A stretch of DNA of 64,000 bases from Aquificota bacterium (GTDB lineage Bacteria; Aquificota; Aquificia; Aquificales; Aquificaceae): assembly GCA_030549905.1 (NCBI GenBank), contig JAUQQK010000001.1:62001-126000 (forward strand), read 5' to 3'. Of the stretch, positions 17,684 through 27,203 are shown in pieces. Positions within the stretch are counted from its first letter, which is position 1, and each line of letters starts with the position of its first letter. Under the pieces are notes generated by a model. That model ran no database searches. It was not told the DNA's origin and saw nothing but the letters and a program-made list of their open reading frames with translations. Made by a program: the position numbers and the translations under genes.

Positions 17684-18634
17684 TTATCCCAGATTCTTCT
17701 TTATAAAGTCTATGACCCTGACCGGCAGAGGGTCCTGACCGTAGATTTCAGCCAGATACAGGCTCACCCAGTCCCCAAGATAAGCAAGATAAAGAAGCCT
17801 TTCAAAAAGGCTTTCACCCCTTCCTTCAAAGACCCTCAGAAGAAGACCAAGCTCCTTGAAAACCTCCTGAGTGATATGCACCCTCTTGATAACCCTTGGA
17901 TGGTCTTCTGGGTCGTAAAGTAGCACGAAGCTGCAGAGGTTCCTTATAGACGGGTTGTCAAGTCCTACCACCTCGTTGTGGTGCATTTCAGGAAGGAAGG
18001 CGTTGTAGCACAGGGTTTTTGAGTTTTCGTTTATCTGGGTCTTCCACCTGAAGGCTACAGGCTCTGTGAGGGGCGTGCCATAGACCACTGGCAGGTAGGT
18101 AAAGAGAGAGCTGGCTACTTCCCTTGCCCTTTGTTTTATCTCCTCCCTGTGTTTCTCCAAATTCCTCCTTATGCCCTGAATTTCCTCCCTCATGCCAAAA
18201 AGGCTCAAAAGGACTGAAAGCATAAAGCCCATGGCATATCTTGGAGGATAGCCCTCAGGAAGAGGCAAATGGGTCAGACCCTTCTCCTCTGCCAGCTCCT
18301 TTAGCCTTCCTCCAGAGCTTATACAAACAGCCTTTGCTTTTCTCTTCAAAGCCTCCTCAAGGATGCTTATGGTTTCCTCCGTGTTTCCGCTGTAGCTGGT
18401 GCATACTACAAGCCAGTTTTCTTTCACACAGGCTGGAAGGCTATAACCCCTGATGGAAAAGACAGGCTGTTCCACTCCCTTCTTCTCAAGCATGAGCTTT
18501 GCAAAGTCCCCCACAATGCCAGAACCGCCCATACCGCTAAAGACTACACCTTCAAAGTCAGCCACGCAGAGCTTTTTGCACTCTACAGGCTCAAATTGAG
18601 ATAAAAAACCCTCAAGCATCTCGTGGGCTTTCAT
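17684..18634 (-). CDS. Bifunctional phosphoglucose/phosphomannose isomerase-type SIS protein
   Basis: 316 aa, with the SIS fold: VVFSGMGGSGIVGDFAKLM, VVCTSYSGNTEETISILEEA and the catalytic-type region NENSKTLCYNAFLPEMHHNEVVG. It matches the compact archaeal/Aquificales PGI/PMI family that interconverts glucose-6-P or mannose-6-P with fructose-6-P, and is distinct from classic Pgi. It begins ATG 18634 with AGGAGAGG nearby. Confidence 0.88.
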   Translation of the reverse strand: MKAHEMLEGFLSQFEPVECKKLCVADFEGVVFSGMGGSGIVGDFAKLMLEKKGVEQPVFSIRGYSLPACVKENWLVVCTSYSGNTEETISILEEALKRKAKAVCISSGGRLKELAEEKGLTHLPLPEGYPPRYAMGFMLSVLLSLFGMREEIQGIRRNLEKHREEIKQRAREVASSLFTYLPVVYGTPLTEPVAFRWKTQINENSKTLCYNAFLPEMHHNEVVGLDNPSIRNLCSFVLLYDPEDHPRVIKRVHITQEVFKELGLLLRVFEGRGESLFERLLYLAYLGDWVSLYLAEIYGQDPLPVRVIDFIKKNLG

Positions 18635-18655
18635 GATGCCTCTCCTCTTAGCCCT

Positions 18656-19375
18656 TCAAAAGCCTATTATAACCTGAGTACCACCCATAGTTTTTAATTT
18701 TGGCTCATGCCTCAGAAGATTTATGGAAAAGTTCAGGTTGTCATATAGGGTTATGGAATAGTTATCCCAGAAGACACAGGTACCTGCAAGGCAGAAATAT
18801 CCTCCGCTTGTAGGTGCTATCTGCTCTGCGATAAGGAGGGTATAATTGCCCATGTTAGATTTAGCCGTATCCTCCGCTCTTACCACCACCTTTATGTCAG
18901 GCATGAGGGGTTTGATGGAGGCACTGCAGGCAAGCATAATTTTACTGACATCCACCTCGTTCTTTTCGTTCCTGTTATACCTTCTTATCTTGGAGGTGAC
19001 CACAAAGTAGGGGTCTGAGTTGTGGTTGTTTGTCTCATCTGTCACCTCATCCGGGTTTAGCTCCATGCCAAACCTTCTTGCAAGGGTGTTGCAGGTATCC
19101 GCAATGTGGTCCTCGTTCTTGTAGTAGCCCAAAAGTATCACCTTTTTCCCCTCCTCCCACACCCACCTTTCCACCTCCTGAGCCTCCTTTTCTGTGAAGG
19201 GTATTTCAGGGTAGTTAAAGACTATGGTGTCATACTCAGAGAGCTTGCCCCACTGGCTTACCTCCTCCACAACAAGCCCCCTCTTTTCTGCCTCCTTCTG
19301 GAGTATGGAAAAGTAGTAATAATCCGTTATGGTAAATTCCTGATGGGTTATGCTCCAGGCTACTCTTGTCTTCAT
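18656..19375 (-). CDS. Class I glutamine-amidotransferase-like hypothetical protein
   Basis: 239 aa. The N-terminal half alternates strand and helix as in the GATase1-like/DUF4350 fold (TRVAWSITHQEFTIT, YDTIVFNYPEIPFTEKEAQE, GKKVILLGYYKNED), without a clear nucleophile Cys-His-Glu set. The rest has several strands and Cys residues. No signal peptide is seen. A TATAAT element lies 9 nt before the ATG on the minus strand. Function unknown; the fold call is by eye. Confidence 0.6.
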   Translation of the reverse strand: MKTRVAWSITHQEFTITDYYYFSILQKEAEKRGLVVEEVSQWGKLSEYDTIVFNYPEIPFTEKEAQEVERWVWEEGKKVILLGYYKNEDHIADTCNTLARRFGMELNPDEVTDETNNHNSDPYFVVTSKIRRYNRNEKNEVDVSKIMLACSASIKPLMPDIKVVVRAEDTAKSNMGNYTLLIAEQIAPTSGGYFCLAGTCVFWDNYSITLYDNLNFSINLLRHEPKLKTMGGTQVIIGF

Positions 19376-19415
19376 GGCTTAAAAATTATACTACACAGCA
19401 TGTATAAAATTAGCC

Positions 19416-20807
19416 CTACCAAACACCAGACCTCTCGTAAGCCCTGCTCTTCCTAAAACCGTAGGCAAAGTAGATAACAAATCCGAGCAAGTTCCAAACA
19501 ACAAACCTTATCCATGTTTCTTTTGGAAGACCACTCATTATAAAAAGTAGAAGGAACAGGTTTATAGGAAGAAGAATTTTTGCATAAGGTACTCTAAAGG
19601 TAGGCACCGCATCATTCCTGATGCGAAGGAGTATAACACTTACGCCCACCATAAAATATGCAAAAAGTGTTCCTATATTAACAAGCTCCGCAAGGACTTT
19701 TAGAGGTATAAAACCTGCCAGTAATGAGAGAAAAAGACCACCCAGAAGGGTGGATATGTAAGGCGTTTTAAATTTAGGATGTATGGCTGAAAGACTTTCA
19801 GGTAGGAGACCATCTCTTGATAAGGCGTATATTATCCTCGTAAATCCAAGTCCCATTACGAGCATAACGCTCGTTATAGTTATAACAGCTCCTGTAGCTA
19901 TGAGATTGGCAACTGCATTATTTCCAACCTTTAGCATAGCAAAGGCTAAAGCGTCAGGCACGTTAAGTTCTTTGTAGCTCACCATACCCACAAGCACAAA
20001 GCTTACAGACATGTATAGCAAAGTGCTTACTCCTAAGGACAGGATAAGACCAAGAGGCACATTCCTTGTAGGGTTTTTTGTTTCCTCCGCAACGGTTGAT
20101 ACGGCATCAAAGCCAAGATAGGCAAAGATGATAAGAGCTGTCGCATGCCAAACGCCAGAAAGTCCAAAAGGCAGGAAGTTTTCAAGATTTTTAAAGTCTA
20201 TATACTTCACGCCAAAGAATAGAAAAATCAATAAGGTGAGGATTTTTAAAACTACTATTATCGTATTTACCGTAGCACTTTCCTTTACACCGATTGTTAG
20301 CAATATAAATACGGCAAGGACGCCAAGCAGGGCAAACAGGTCCACCACCGTACCCTTTGAAGGGTCATAGGCACCTGTCAGGAAATGTGGCAGAGTAAAG
20401 CCAAAATTTTGCTCAAGAAAGGTGCGTAAATATCCTGACCATCCAGTAGCAACCGCTGCAGTGGCAACGCCATACTCAACAAGCAGGTTCCATCCTACAA
20501 GCCATGCGATGATTTCACCTATAGTTGCGTAAGTATAGCTGTACGCACTTCCCGATATGGGATATGCGGAGCTAAGCTCCGCATAAACTAAGGCACTTAT
20601 ACCTATAGCAACCGCACCCAGAAGAAAGGAAAGGACAATGCCTGGACCTGCATAAAGTGCAGCCGCCTGTCCTGTTATAACAAATATACCCGCACCTATT
20701 ATAGCCCCTATACCCAAAAAGGTCAGGTCAAGAAGACCGAGCTTTCTTGGAAACCTACCCTCATCAACCGCATAACATTTTTTTCTGAAGACTTCCCTCC
20801 AAAACAT
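19416..20807 (-). CDS. APC-superfamily amino-acid permease
   Basis: 463 aa with about 12 membrane segments. The APC signature [17 protein letters not shown] lies in the first segment, and [19 protein letters not shown] and [10 protein letters not shown]-like [21 protein letters not shown] follow; the latter resembles cationic amino-acid transporters (CAT/YfnA group). ATG 20807 is preferred over TTG 20825; TATAAT on the minus strand ends 9 nt before it, implying a very short leader. Substrate is not determinable. Confidence 0.9.
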   Translation of the reverse strand: MFWREVFRKKCYAVDEGRFPRKLGLLDLTFLGIGAIIGAGIFVITGQAAALYAGPGIVLSFLLGAVAIGISALVYAELSSAYPISGSAYSYTYATIGEIIAWLVGWNLLVEYGVATAAVATGWSGYLRTFLEQNFGFTLPHFLTGAYDPSKGTVVDLFALLGVLAVFILLTIGVKESATVNTIIVVLKILTLLIFLFFGVKYIDFKNLENFLPFGLSGVWHATALIIFAYLGFDAVSTVAEETKNPTRNVPLGLILSLGVSTLLYMSVSFVLVGMVSYKELNVPDALAFAMLKVGNNAVANLIATGAVITITSVMLVMGLGFTRIIYALSRDGLLPESLSAIHPKFKTPYISTLLGGLFLSLLAGFIPLKVLAELVNIGTLFAYFMVGVSVILLRIRNDAVPTFRVPYAKILLPINLFLLLFIMSGLPKETWIRFVVWNLLGFVIYFAYGFRKSRAYERSGVW

Positions 20808-20835
20808 ACTTTGAATATTATACAACTTACACCTA

Positions 20836-22800
20836 TTAATCAGGTTTTAAAAAGGCGGTGTGTATGGTTTTCCTGCCTGCTTTAAACTCCACCACAGCCC
20901 TTGAATCTTCCAAAGCAAGCACCACACCCTCTCCGAAAAGCTCATGCCTGACCCTGTCTCCCACCTTTATTCTGTATGGGCTTTTTAGCTCTGGCATGTA
21001 GCTGGTCTTTTTCCTCTCAAAGGCTGAGAGGTCTAAATACTTTTTAGGAATGTAAGATAGAAACCTGCTGGGCTTTGAAGAGCTTTTTGTGTAGGTCATG
21101 AAAAGTAAGTCCTTAGCCCTTGTGATGGCTACATAGAAAAGCCTTAGCTCCTCTTCCAGCTCCTCCTGAGAATGCGTAGCCTTTTCATGGGGCAGAATTC
21201 CTTCCTCAAGTCTTGGAAGAAATACCACATCAAACTCAAGCCCCTTGCTGGCATGTATGGTCATGAAAGAAACCGCACCCTCTACCTCTTCCTCTTCCTG
21301 CATAAAGCCCAGCTCCTCAAAAACCTCCCCTAAGCTATAGCCCTCTTCCTGTCTCTGCCTTAAGAACTTTATAAGCTCCTTTACGCTCTCCTGCCTTTCC
21401 TGAGGGTCCTTGTAGGCACCTTCAAGGTAGCCATAAAAGTCTATATGCTGGAGGAACTCCTCAAAGGCTACCGCATAGCCTGAAAGGTTTTTGTAGAGCC
21501 TTGAAAGCTTCTGAAGAAAAGCGTATAGCTCCTGAGCCTTTGAGGCGGGCAGGCTCTTCAGAGCCAGCTTTGAACCAAGAAGGCAATCTCCCTTTCCCAG
21601 CTCTCTTATCAGCTCTACGCTCCTGTCTCCCAAGCCTTTTGTGGCAATCTTTACAGCCCTTGAAAAGCTAAGCCAGTCAAAGGGGTTGTATAAGACCCTT
21701 AAGAAGCTAAGGGCGTCTTTCACCTCCGCCCTTTCAAAAAACCTCACCGCACCCACCACCCTGTAGGGAACTTTCAGGTTAAAAAAGGCTCTTTCAAAGG
21801 TTTCTGTAATGTAGCCCACCCTGAAAAGAACTGCCATCTGCGAGGGCTTGTAGTGGCTGAGCAGTTCCTTTACCTTCTGAGCTACCCATACAGCTTCTTC
21901 TTCCTCCTTATCAAACCTCCTCACATAGGGCTTTTCCTCTCCAGACCTTACGGGCTTTAGCTCTGGAATAAGCTCCCTCCAGCCTGCCTTTGATTCCTGA
22001 AGGACTGCATTAGCCACATATAATATGTAGGGCTTTGAGCGGTAGTTATACTCAAGCTTTATGATATCGGGGCTGAAGTCCTCTTTGAACCTGAGGATGT
22101 TGTCCGGTCTTGCATACCTCCACTCGTATATGCACTGGTTTGGGTCTCCAACCACGCATATGTTCTGTCCTGCAAGAAGCTTTAAAACCTCATACTGAAC
22201 CGTGTTGGTATCCTGAAATTCATCCACCAGTATAAAATCAAACTTGCCTCTTACAGGCTCCGGGTTCTCCACCAAAAGCCTGTGAAGATAGTGCATTAGC
22301 GTGCTAAAGTCCATGAGGTTGTTCTCTCTTAAAAGCCTAAGATACTCCTGAAGGGCTTCCTCCAAGGAACCTTCTTCTTCCAAGTCTTCAAGCCTCTTTG
22401 ATGCGTAGCTTTTCAGAGCTTCATGGGGCACGCCCCTTAGCTGGGCTACCTTCTTAAGAAGCCTTTCCTTATCCCTTTCGTCAAGAAGGCTGAAGTTAGG
22501 TTTTATGCCTATGCTAAGACCCTTCTCCTTTAAAAGCCTGAGGGCTACCGAGTGGAAGGTGCCAGCCCAGGCAAGCTCCACGCCCACCACCCTTCTTACC
22601 CTTTCCTTTATCTCTCTTCCTGCCTTGTTGGTAAAGGTTATGGCAAGTATCCTGTCAGGCTCTATGTGTTTTTCTTTTATGAGAAACTCCACCTTGTGAG
22701 CTAAGGTCTTTGTCTTTCCAGAGCCAGCCCCTGCCACCACAAGCAGTGGCTTTCCAAAGTGCCTTACAGCCCTTTCCTGAGAGGGGTTTAGCCTCTCCAC
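20836..22800 (-). CDS. UvrD/PcrA/Rep-type superfamily I DNA helicase
   Basis: 654 aa ATP-dependent 3'-5' helicase. Visible motifs are LNPSQERAV (Q motif), Walker [33 protein letters not shown] (Walker B), [20 protein letters not shown] and the C-terminal [16 protein letters not shown] and [11 protein letters not shown] Tudor-like C-terminal segment ([17 protein letters not shown]) is typical of PcrA. Roles would be in repair and replication restart. The stop codon directly abuts the region of ndk upstream. Confidence 0.93.
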   Translation of the reverse strand: MERLNPSQERAVRHFGKPLLVVAGAGSGKTKTLAHKVEFLIKEKHIEPDRILAITFTNKAGREIKERVRRVVGVELAWAGTFHSVALRLLKEKGLSIGIKPNFSLLDERDKERLLKKVAQLRGVPHEALKSYASKRLEDLEEEGSLEEALQEYLRLLRENNLMDFSTLMHYLHRLLVENPEPVRGKFDFILVDEFQDTNTVQYEVLKLLAGQNICVVGDPNQCIYEWRYARPDNILRFKEDFSPDIIKLEYNYRSKPYILYVANAVLQESKAGWRELIPELKPVRSGEEKPYVRRFDKEEEEAVWVAQKVKELLSHYKPSQMAVLFRVGYITETFERAFFNLKVPYRVVGAVRFFERAEVKDALSFLRVLYNPFDWLSFSRAVKIATKGLGDRSVELIRELGKGDCLLGSKLALKSLPASKAQELYAFLQKLSRLYKNLSGYAVAFEEFLQHIDFYGYLEGAYKDPQERQESVKELIKFLRQRQEEGYSLGEVFEELGFMQEEEEVEGAVSFMTIHASKGLEFDVVFLPRLEEGILPHEKATHSQEELEEELRLFYVAITRAKDLLFMTYTKSSSKPSRFLSYIPKKYLDLSAFERKKTSYMPELKSPYRIKVGDRVRHELFGEGVVLALEDSRAVVEFKAGRKTIHTAFLKPD

Positions 22801-23223
22801 TCAGATTATTTCAAGCTGGGAAAAGATAAAGGGTATTTCGTAGCTGGCGGATTCAGGCGAGTCAGAGGCATGGACCGCATTTTTGCCCTTGTCGGTGCCA
22901 AAAAGGGCTCTTATGGAGGTGGGGGCTGTCTTTCTTGCTTCGTTGCTGTCTGTGGGACCTATAATTTCTCTTACCCTCCTTATGGCATCTGGTCCCTCTA
23001 AGACCATAGCCACTACAGGACCAGAGGTCATAAACTCTACCAGCTCACCAAAGAAGGGTCTTTCTCTGTGAACCGCATAAAAGCCTTCCGCCTGCTCACG
23101 GGTGAATTTAAAGAGCTTTAAAGCTTTGATTTGAAAGCCTTCGGATATAAACCTGTCAATTATCTTGCCGGTGGCTCCCTTCTCAAAGGCATCGGGCTTA
23201 ATTATCACTAAGGTCCTTTCCAT
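22801..23223 (-). CDS. ndk: Nucleoside diphosphate kinase
   Basis: Transfers phosphate among nucleoside di- and triphosphates through a phosphohistidine. The 140-aa protein begins MERTLVIIKPDAFEKG and has RPFFGELVEFMTSGPVVAMV and the catalytic His in KNAVHASDSPESA. Length is normal. It is followed without gap by the uvrD-like helicase gene, so these are probably co-transcribed. Confidence 0.97.
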   Translation of the reverse strand: MERTLVIIKPDAFEKGATGKIIDRFISEGFQIKALKLFKFTREQAEGFYAVHRERPFFGELVEFMTSGPVVAMVLEGPDAIRRVREIIGPTDSNEARKTAPTSIRALFGTDKGKNAVHASDSPESASYEIPFIFSQLEII

Positions 23224-23235
23224 CTTTAGCCTCCT

Positions 23236-23514
23236 CTATTCTCCTTCAAAGGATTGTAGTTCTTCCATAAGAGACTTTATCTGATGCATAACCGCACCAA
23301 GAAGGCTTTCCAAGGAGGAATTCCAGTAGGCTTCGTTAAAAACAAGCTCCTTTGAGGGTCCCTCCTCATCACCTTCAAGGTGTGTGATGACCACCGTAGG
23401 ATACTCCACGCTATCCTCTTCTGGAAGAAGCACCTCCACATCTACCTCTGGAGGAATAGCCATAGACTTTATCCTTCTTGCCAGCTCTATAAACTTTTCC
23501 CTTGGATATTCCAT
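23236..23514 (-). CDS. Hypothetical 92-aa acidic protein
   Basis: Not recognised. Acidic, with a helix at the start (REKFIELARRIKSMAIPP), short strands (VDVEVLLPEEDS, YPTVVITHLEGDEEG) and a long helix (LLGAVMHQIKSLMEELQSF). It has no Cys, signal or membrane segment. It lies 1 nt after atpH and 12 nt before ndk, so it belongs to the atp-ndk run of minus-strand genes. Confidence 0.65.
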   Translation of the reverse strand: MEYPREKFIELARRIKSMAIPPEVDVEVLLPEEDSVEYPTVVITHLEGDEEGPSKELVFNEAYWNSSLESLLGAVMHQIKSLMEELQSFEGE

Positions 23515-23515
23515 G

Positions 23516-24052
23516 TTAGCTCCTTGTCAGGACTTCAAGGCTTCTCCTTATGGAGGCGTCAATCACAAGGCTTGACGTCTTTAAAAGAAAGCCTCCTATG
23601 AGGCTTGGGTCTTCTATCACCTCAAACTCATAGTCCCTCCCTGTAAGCCTTTTTATGGCGGATTTTATCTTCTCCAGTTCCTCATCGCTTACACTTCTTG
23701 CCAGCACAAGCAGTGCCTTGCTGACCCTCAAAAGCTTTTCCACCTCATGCTCATAAACCCTCTTTACCTCACCCAGAAGTGGCACCGCGTTCAGCTCAAT
23801 CACGTAGCTTAAAACCCTATCCACCTCTTCCCCAAGCTTTAGCCTTTCCCTGAGGGTTTTCAAAAAGCCAAGCTTGACTGAGTTGTCTATGGTAGGGTTT
23901 AGCATAAAGCCTCTAAAGTCCTTTTCCCTTCTGTACAGGCTGTATATTAAGCCAAGAAGGTCTGACAGGGCTGTCAGCCTTTCCCTCTCCTTTGGCACTG
24001 CCTCTAAGAAAAGCTTTGCCAGCTTTCTTATAAGCTCGGGTCTTGCGGTCAT
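23516..24052 (-). CDS. atpH: F1Fo ATP synthase subunit delta
   Basis: 178 aa. The N-terminal helical bundle (RKLAKLFLEAVPKERERL, GFLKTLRERLKLGEEVD) and C-terminal DPSLIGGFLLKTSSLVIDASIRR motif are those of delta/OSCP, which links F1 to the b/b' stalk. It follows atpF with a 4-nt overlap. The remaining ATP synthase genes are outside the window, so the operon is split as in other Aquificales. Confidence 0.92.
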   Translation of the reverse strand: MTARPELIRKLAKLFLEAVPKERERLTALSDLLGLIYSLYRREKDFRGFMLNPTIDNSVKLGFLKTLRERLKLGEEVDRVLSYVIELNAVPLLGEVKRVYEHEVEKLLRVSKALLVLARSVSDEELEKIKSAIKRLTGRDYEFEVIEDPSLIGGFLLKTSSLVIDASIRRSLEVLTRS

Positions 24053-24543
24053 CTTTGCTCCTCCAGCCTTCTTAGAACCCTGTTTATGTATGCCCTCTGA
24101 ACCTCTTCCTTCTTAAACTCCTCCGCAAGAACCTGCCTTGCCAAGAAAACAGCCCTTTCCGCACCGTAGCGCACCAGCTCTTCCTTTGCCTTTTTCAGCT
24201 CTATTTCAATAACCTCTTTCGCCTTCTCCCTTATTCTCTGAGCCATTTCATGAGCCTTTTTCTCTTCCTCTTCCTTCACAGCCTTAGCCGTCTCCTGCGC
24301 AAGCTTTAACTGCTCCTCATACCTTCTTTTGGCATCTCTAAGGCTTTCTTCCGCTTTTTTTAGCTCCTCCTTAGCTTCTCTCAGCTCCCTTTCAGAGCTT
24401 AGAAGTCTTTCTGTAAGACCCTGAAAGTATCTTGAAAAGGCTTCCGAGATGGGCTTTCTGCCAAAGTAATAGACTATGCCCAGAAAAGCGAGGATGTTTA
24501 TTCCCTTCCATATCAGCTCCAAAGCATGGTGTCCTTCGCTCAT
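24049..24543 (-). CDS. atpF: F1Fo ATP synthase subunit b
   Basis: 164 aa with one N-terminal membrane segment (IWKGINILAFLGIVYYFG) followed by a long charged coiled coil rich in Glu/Lys/Ala. This is the peripheral-stalk subunit b. It sits between the b' gene and atpH, with ATGA overlaps on both sides. Confidence 0.9.
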   Translation of the reverse strand: MSEGHHALELIWKGINILAFLGIVYYFGRKPISEAFSRYFQGLTERLLSSERELREAKEELKKAEESLRDAKRRYEEQLKLAQETAKAVKEEEEKKAHEMAQRIREKAKEVIEIELKKAKEELVRYGAERAVFLARQVLAEEFKKEEVQRAYINRVLRRLEEQR

Positions 24544-24980
24544 GCTGCTTCCTCCAGCACTTTCTTTGCTATTAGCTCCGCCACCTCTTTTACCTTCTCT
24601 TCCAGCTTCTTCTTCTCCTCCTCAAGGCTTCTTCTTATCTCTTCTACCGCCCTGCTTATTTCCTCCTGCGTCTGGGCTTCCACCTGCGCAAGAAGCTCAG
24701 CCTTCAGCTTTTCTGCAGACCTTTTTGCCTCTTCAAGTATCCTGTTTGCCTCCTGCCTTCCCTTTTCAATGGTTTCCCTTGCACTGTCAAAGAGCTTGTT
24801 AGCCTCCTCCTTTAGCCTTAAGGCTTCCTCCAAGTTCTTCTGCGTTATGGCTTCTCTTTCTTCTATCACCCTGCTGTAGGGGGCTGTCAGAAGACTTCTG
24901 ACAAGGGCTACAAATATGAGGAAAAGTATAGCCTGCACGAAGAGGGTGACGTTTGGATACATAGCCTGCTGTATGTCCAT
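24540..24980 (-). CDS. atpF': F1Fo ATP synthase subunit b'
   Basis: 146 aa. A membrane segment (VTLFVQAILFLIFVALVRSL) leads into a coiled coil (NLEEALRLKEEANKLF and on). Presence of two adjacent b-type genes indicates a b/b' heterodimeric stalk as in Aquifex and cyanobacteria. The start follows GGAGGCG. It lies 18 nt after nrdD. Confidence 0.88.
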   Translation of the reverse strand: MDIQQAMYPNVTLFVQAILFLIFVALVRSLLTAPYSRVIEEREAITQKNLEEALRLKEEANKLFDSARETIEKGRQEANRILEEAKRSAEKLKAELLAQVEAQTQEEISRAVEEIRRSLEEEKKKLEEKVKEVAELIAKKVLEEAA

Positions 24981-24998
24981 CTTTCGCCTCCATGGATA

Positions 24999-27101
24999 TT
25001 ATAGCACATATTCCAGCCTCTGTCTGAACTCTTCCTGCTTGCCCCTGTTCCATCTTTGCACTGGTCTATAGTAGCCCACCACCCTTGAATAAACCTCAGC
25101 AGGCTTCCCACATTCCGGGCAGTAAAAATGTTCGCCTTTTATGTAGCCATGTTCCTCACATACAGAAAAGGTGGGCGTTATAGTCAGGTAAGGTATGGGA
25201 TAGCTTTCAAAGACGGTTTTTATAAACCTTGCGACCGCGAACTCTTCTGGAGACTCCTGAAGGAAAAAGTGTATTACCGTACCACCCGTATATAGAACCT
25301 GCAGGTCCTTTTGATGTTCAAGCACCTCAAAGGGGTCATCCGTGTAGTTTACGGGTAAATGGGTGGAGTTCGTATAGTAAGGCTCCCTTTCTCCTGCGGT
25401 TATTATATCTGGGAACTTAGCCTTGTCTATCCTTGCAAGCCTGTAGGAGGTGCCTTCCGCAGGCGTTGCCTCAAGGTTGTAAAGGTGTCCTGTCTCCTCC
25501 TGAAAGTCTGAAAGCCTTTCCCTCATGAACCTGAGAACCCTTATTGCAAAGTCTTTACCCTCAGGCTCCGCAATTGAAACACCAAGCAGGTTAAGGCATG
25601 CCTCGTTCATACCCACAAGACCTATGGTTGAGAAGAAGGTGTCAAAAGAGTCAAGGTATTCCCTTGAGTAAGGCATAAGCCCCTTTTTGAGGTTCCTCTC
25701 TATTACCTTCCTTTTTATCTCAAGGCTGTCTTTGGCAAGCACCATAAGCTCATGAAGCCTTTCAAAGAACTCTTCTTCAGACTTTGACAGGTAAGCTATC
25801 CTCGGCATGTTTATGGTAACCACGCCTATGGAGCCTGTCTTGTCTGCACTTCCAAAGAGGCCACCCATTCTATTCCTCAGTTCTCTAAGGTCAAGCTGTA
25901 GCCTGCAGCACATACTCCTTATATCCCCCGGCTTTAATGTGCTGGAGATAAAGTTTTGGAAGTAAGGTATGCCATACTTTGCGGTCATCTTCCACAGAAG
26001 CCTTGCCCTTTCCGAGTCCCAGTCAAAATCCTTTGTGATGTTGTAGGTGGGTATGGGGAAGGAAAAGACCCTGCCCTCGTAGTCCCCTTCCATCATCACC
26101 TCCATAAAGGCTCTGTTTATCATATCCATCTCCTTCTGAAAGTCCCCATAACAGCCCATATCCGGTCTTTCTTTACCACCCACTATTACAGGTCTATCCT
26201 TCATGTCCTCAGGTACCACCCAGTCAAAGGTAAAGTTTATAAAGGGCGCCTGACTGCCCCACCTTGAAGGCACGTTTAAAGAAAACACCAACTGTTGTAT
26301 AAGCTGTTTTACCTCCCCGTAGCTAAGGCGGTCCACCCTTACGAAGGGAGCGAGGTATGTATCCACCGAGTTGAGAGCCTGAGCACCCGCAAACTCCATC
26401 TGCGTACATCCAAGAAAGTTCACCATTTGACCCAGTAGTGAGGAAAGATGCTTTGCCGGACCGGCGGATACCTTTCCATAACCTCCCCTAAAGCCCTTCC
26501 TCAAAAGGTCCTCTAAAGACCAGCCTGCACAGTATCCCACTATACCGTGAGAGAGGTCGTGTATGTGAAAATCCCCATCCCTGTGGGCTTTTGCAATTCT
26601 TTCAGGATATACATGAGTAAGCGTATAGTGGGCTATTAAAGTTCCCGCAGTGTGGAGCATAAGCCCTGAAAAGGAGTAGCTGGCGTTGGCATTTTCCTGA
26701 ACCCTCCAGTCCTGCTGGTATATGTATTCCTGCACTACCTTCTCCGCATCCACTATTGCCCTTGATAAGTCCCTTAGCTCCTCTCTCTTTTTCCTGTAAA
26801 GGATGTATGCCTTTGCAGGCTTGGCAAAGCCGTGAAGTATTAAGGTTTCTTCCACAAGGTCCTGCACTTCCTCCACATGAACCTCCCCCTTCTTAAGCTC
26901 AACCACCTTGCTTATCACATCCTCCACAAGCTCTTCAAGCAGGCTCTGGTCAAAGGGCTCTTCCACCGCTTTGAAAGCCTTTGATATAGCCCTCTCTATC
27001 CTTGAGCGGTCAAAGGGAACTACAGAACCATCCCTCTTTACAATTTTTGGCAGGCTTCCCTCTGCAATTCTCATGTTTTTTTCAAGCTTAAGGTTCAGCA
27101 T
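24999..27101 (-). CDS. nrdD: Anaerobic ribonucleoside-triphosphate reductase
   Basis: Class III, glycyl-radical, oxygen-sensitive reductase making dNTPs from NTPs. The 700-aa protein has an N-terminal ATP cone (IVKRDGSVVPFDRSRIERAI), the DFHIHDLSHGIVGYCAGWSL region, catalytic Cys pair in SMCCRLQLDLREL, four zinc-binding Cys (CEEHGY and CPECG), and the C-terminal glycine-radical motif RVVGYYRPVQRWNRGKQ. No nrdG activase gene is next to it. The start has AGGAGG 6-7 nt upstream. Confidence 0.96.
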   Translation of the reverse strand: MLNLKLEKNMRIAEGSLPKIVKRDGSVVPFDRSRIERAISKAFKAVEEPFDQSLLEELVEDVISKVVELKKGEVHVEEVQDLVEETLILHGFAKPAKAYILYRKKREELRDLSRAIVDAEKVVQEYIYQQDWRVQENANASYSFSGLMLHTAGTLIAHYTLTHVYPERIAKAHRDGDFHIHDLSHGIVGYCAGWSLEDLLRKGFRGGYGKVSAGPAKHLSSLLGQMVNFLGCTQMEFAGAQALNSVDTYLAPFVRVDRLSYGEVKQLIQQLVFSLNVPSRWGSQAPFINFTFDWVVPEDMKDRPVIVGGKERPDMGCYGDFQKEMDMINRAFMEVMMEGDYEGRVFSFPIPTYNITKDFDWDSERARLLWKMTAKYGIPYFQNFISSTLKPGDIRSMCCRLQLDLRELRNRMGGLFGSADKTGSIGVVTINMPRIAYLSKSEEEFFERLHELMVLAKDSLEIKRKVIERNLKKGLMPYSREYLDSFDTFFSTIGLVGMNEACLNLLGVSIAEPEGKDFAIRVLRFMRERLSDFQEETGHLYNLEATPAEGTSYRLARIDKAKFPDIITAGEREPYYTNSTHLPVNYTDDPFEVLEHQKDLQVLYTGGTVIHFFLQESPEEFAVARFIKTVFESYPIPYLTITPTFSVCEEHGYIKGEHFYCPECGKPAEVYSRVVGYYRPVQRWNRGKQEEFRQRLEYVL

Positions 27102-27123
27102 GTGAGCACCTCCTAAGATTTAT

Positions 27124-27137
27124 TGATTTTTAAATCA
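27124..27137. promoter_or_regulatory. Palindrome TGATTTTTAAATCA over the nrdD promoter
   Basis: A perfect 6-2-6 inverted repeat overlapping the putative -10 and start of nrdD. Half-site spacing (TTGAT-N6-ATCAT) does not fit the N4 spacing of FNR, so the binding protein is unknown; a repressor site is the simplest reading. Confidence 0.35.
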
Positions 27138-27161
27138 TAAAACTTTTATCTCATTAAGCAA
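27134..27161 (-). promoter_or_regulatory. Putative sigma-70-type promoter of nrdD
   Basis: On the minus strand TTGCTT (27161-27156), 16-bp spacer, TATGAT (27139-27134). The 102-bp gap to cobA holds this promoter and the palindrome and no other gene. Confidence 0.4.
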
Positions 27162-27203
27162 CAGCGGAAAATCTTGAGGATACTTGTTCAGGGCTCTTTG
27201 CCT

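Noticed and set aside
27121-27138. FNR box before nrdD
   Set aside because: The half-sites TTGAT and ATCAT are separated by 6 nt, not the 4 nt of FNR/DNR sites.
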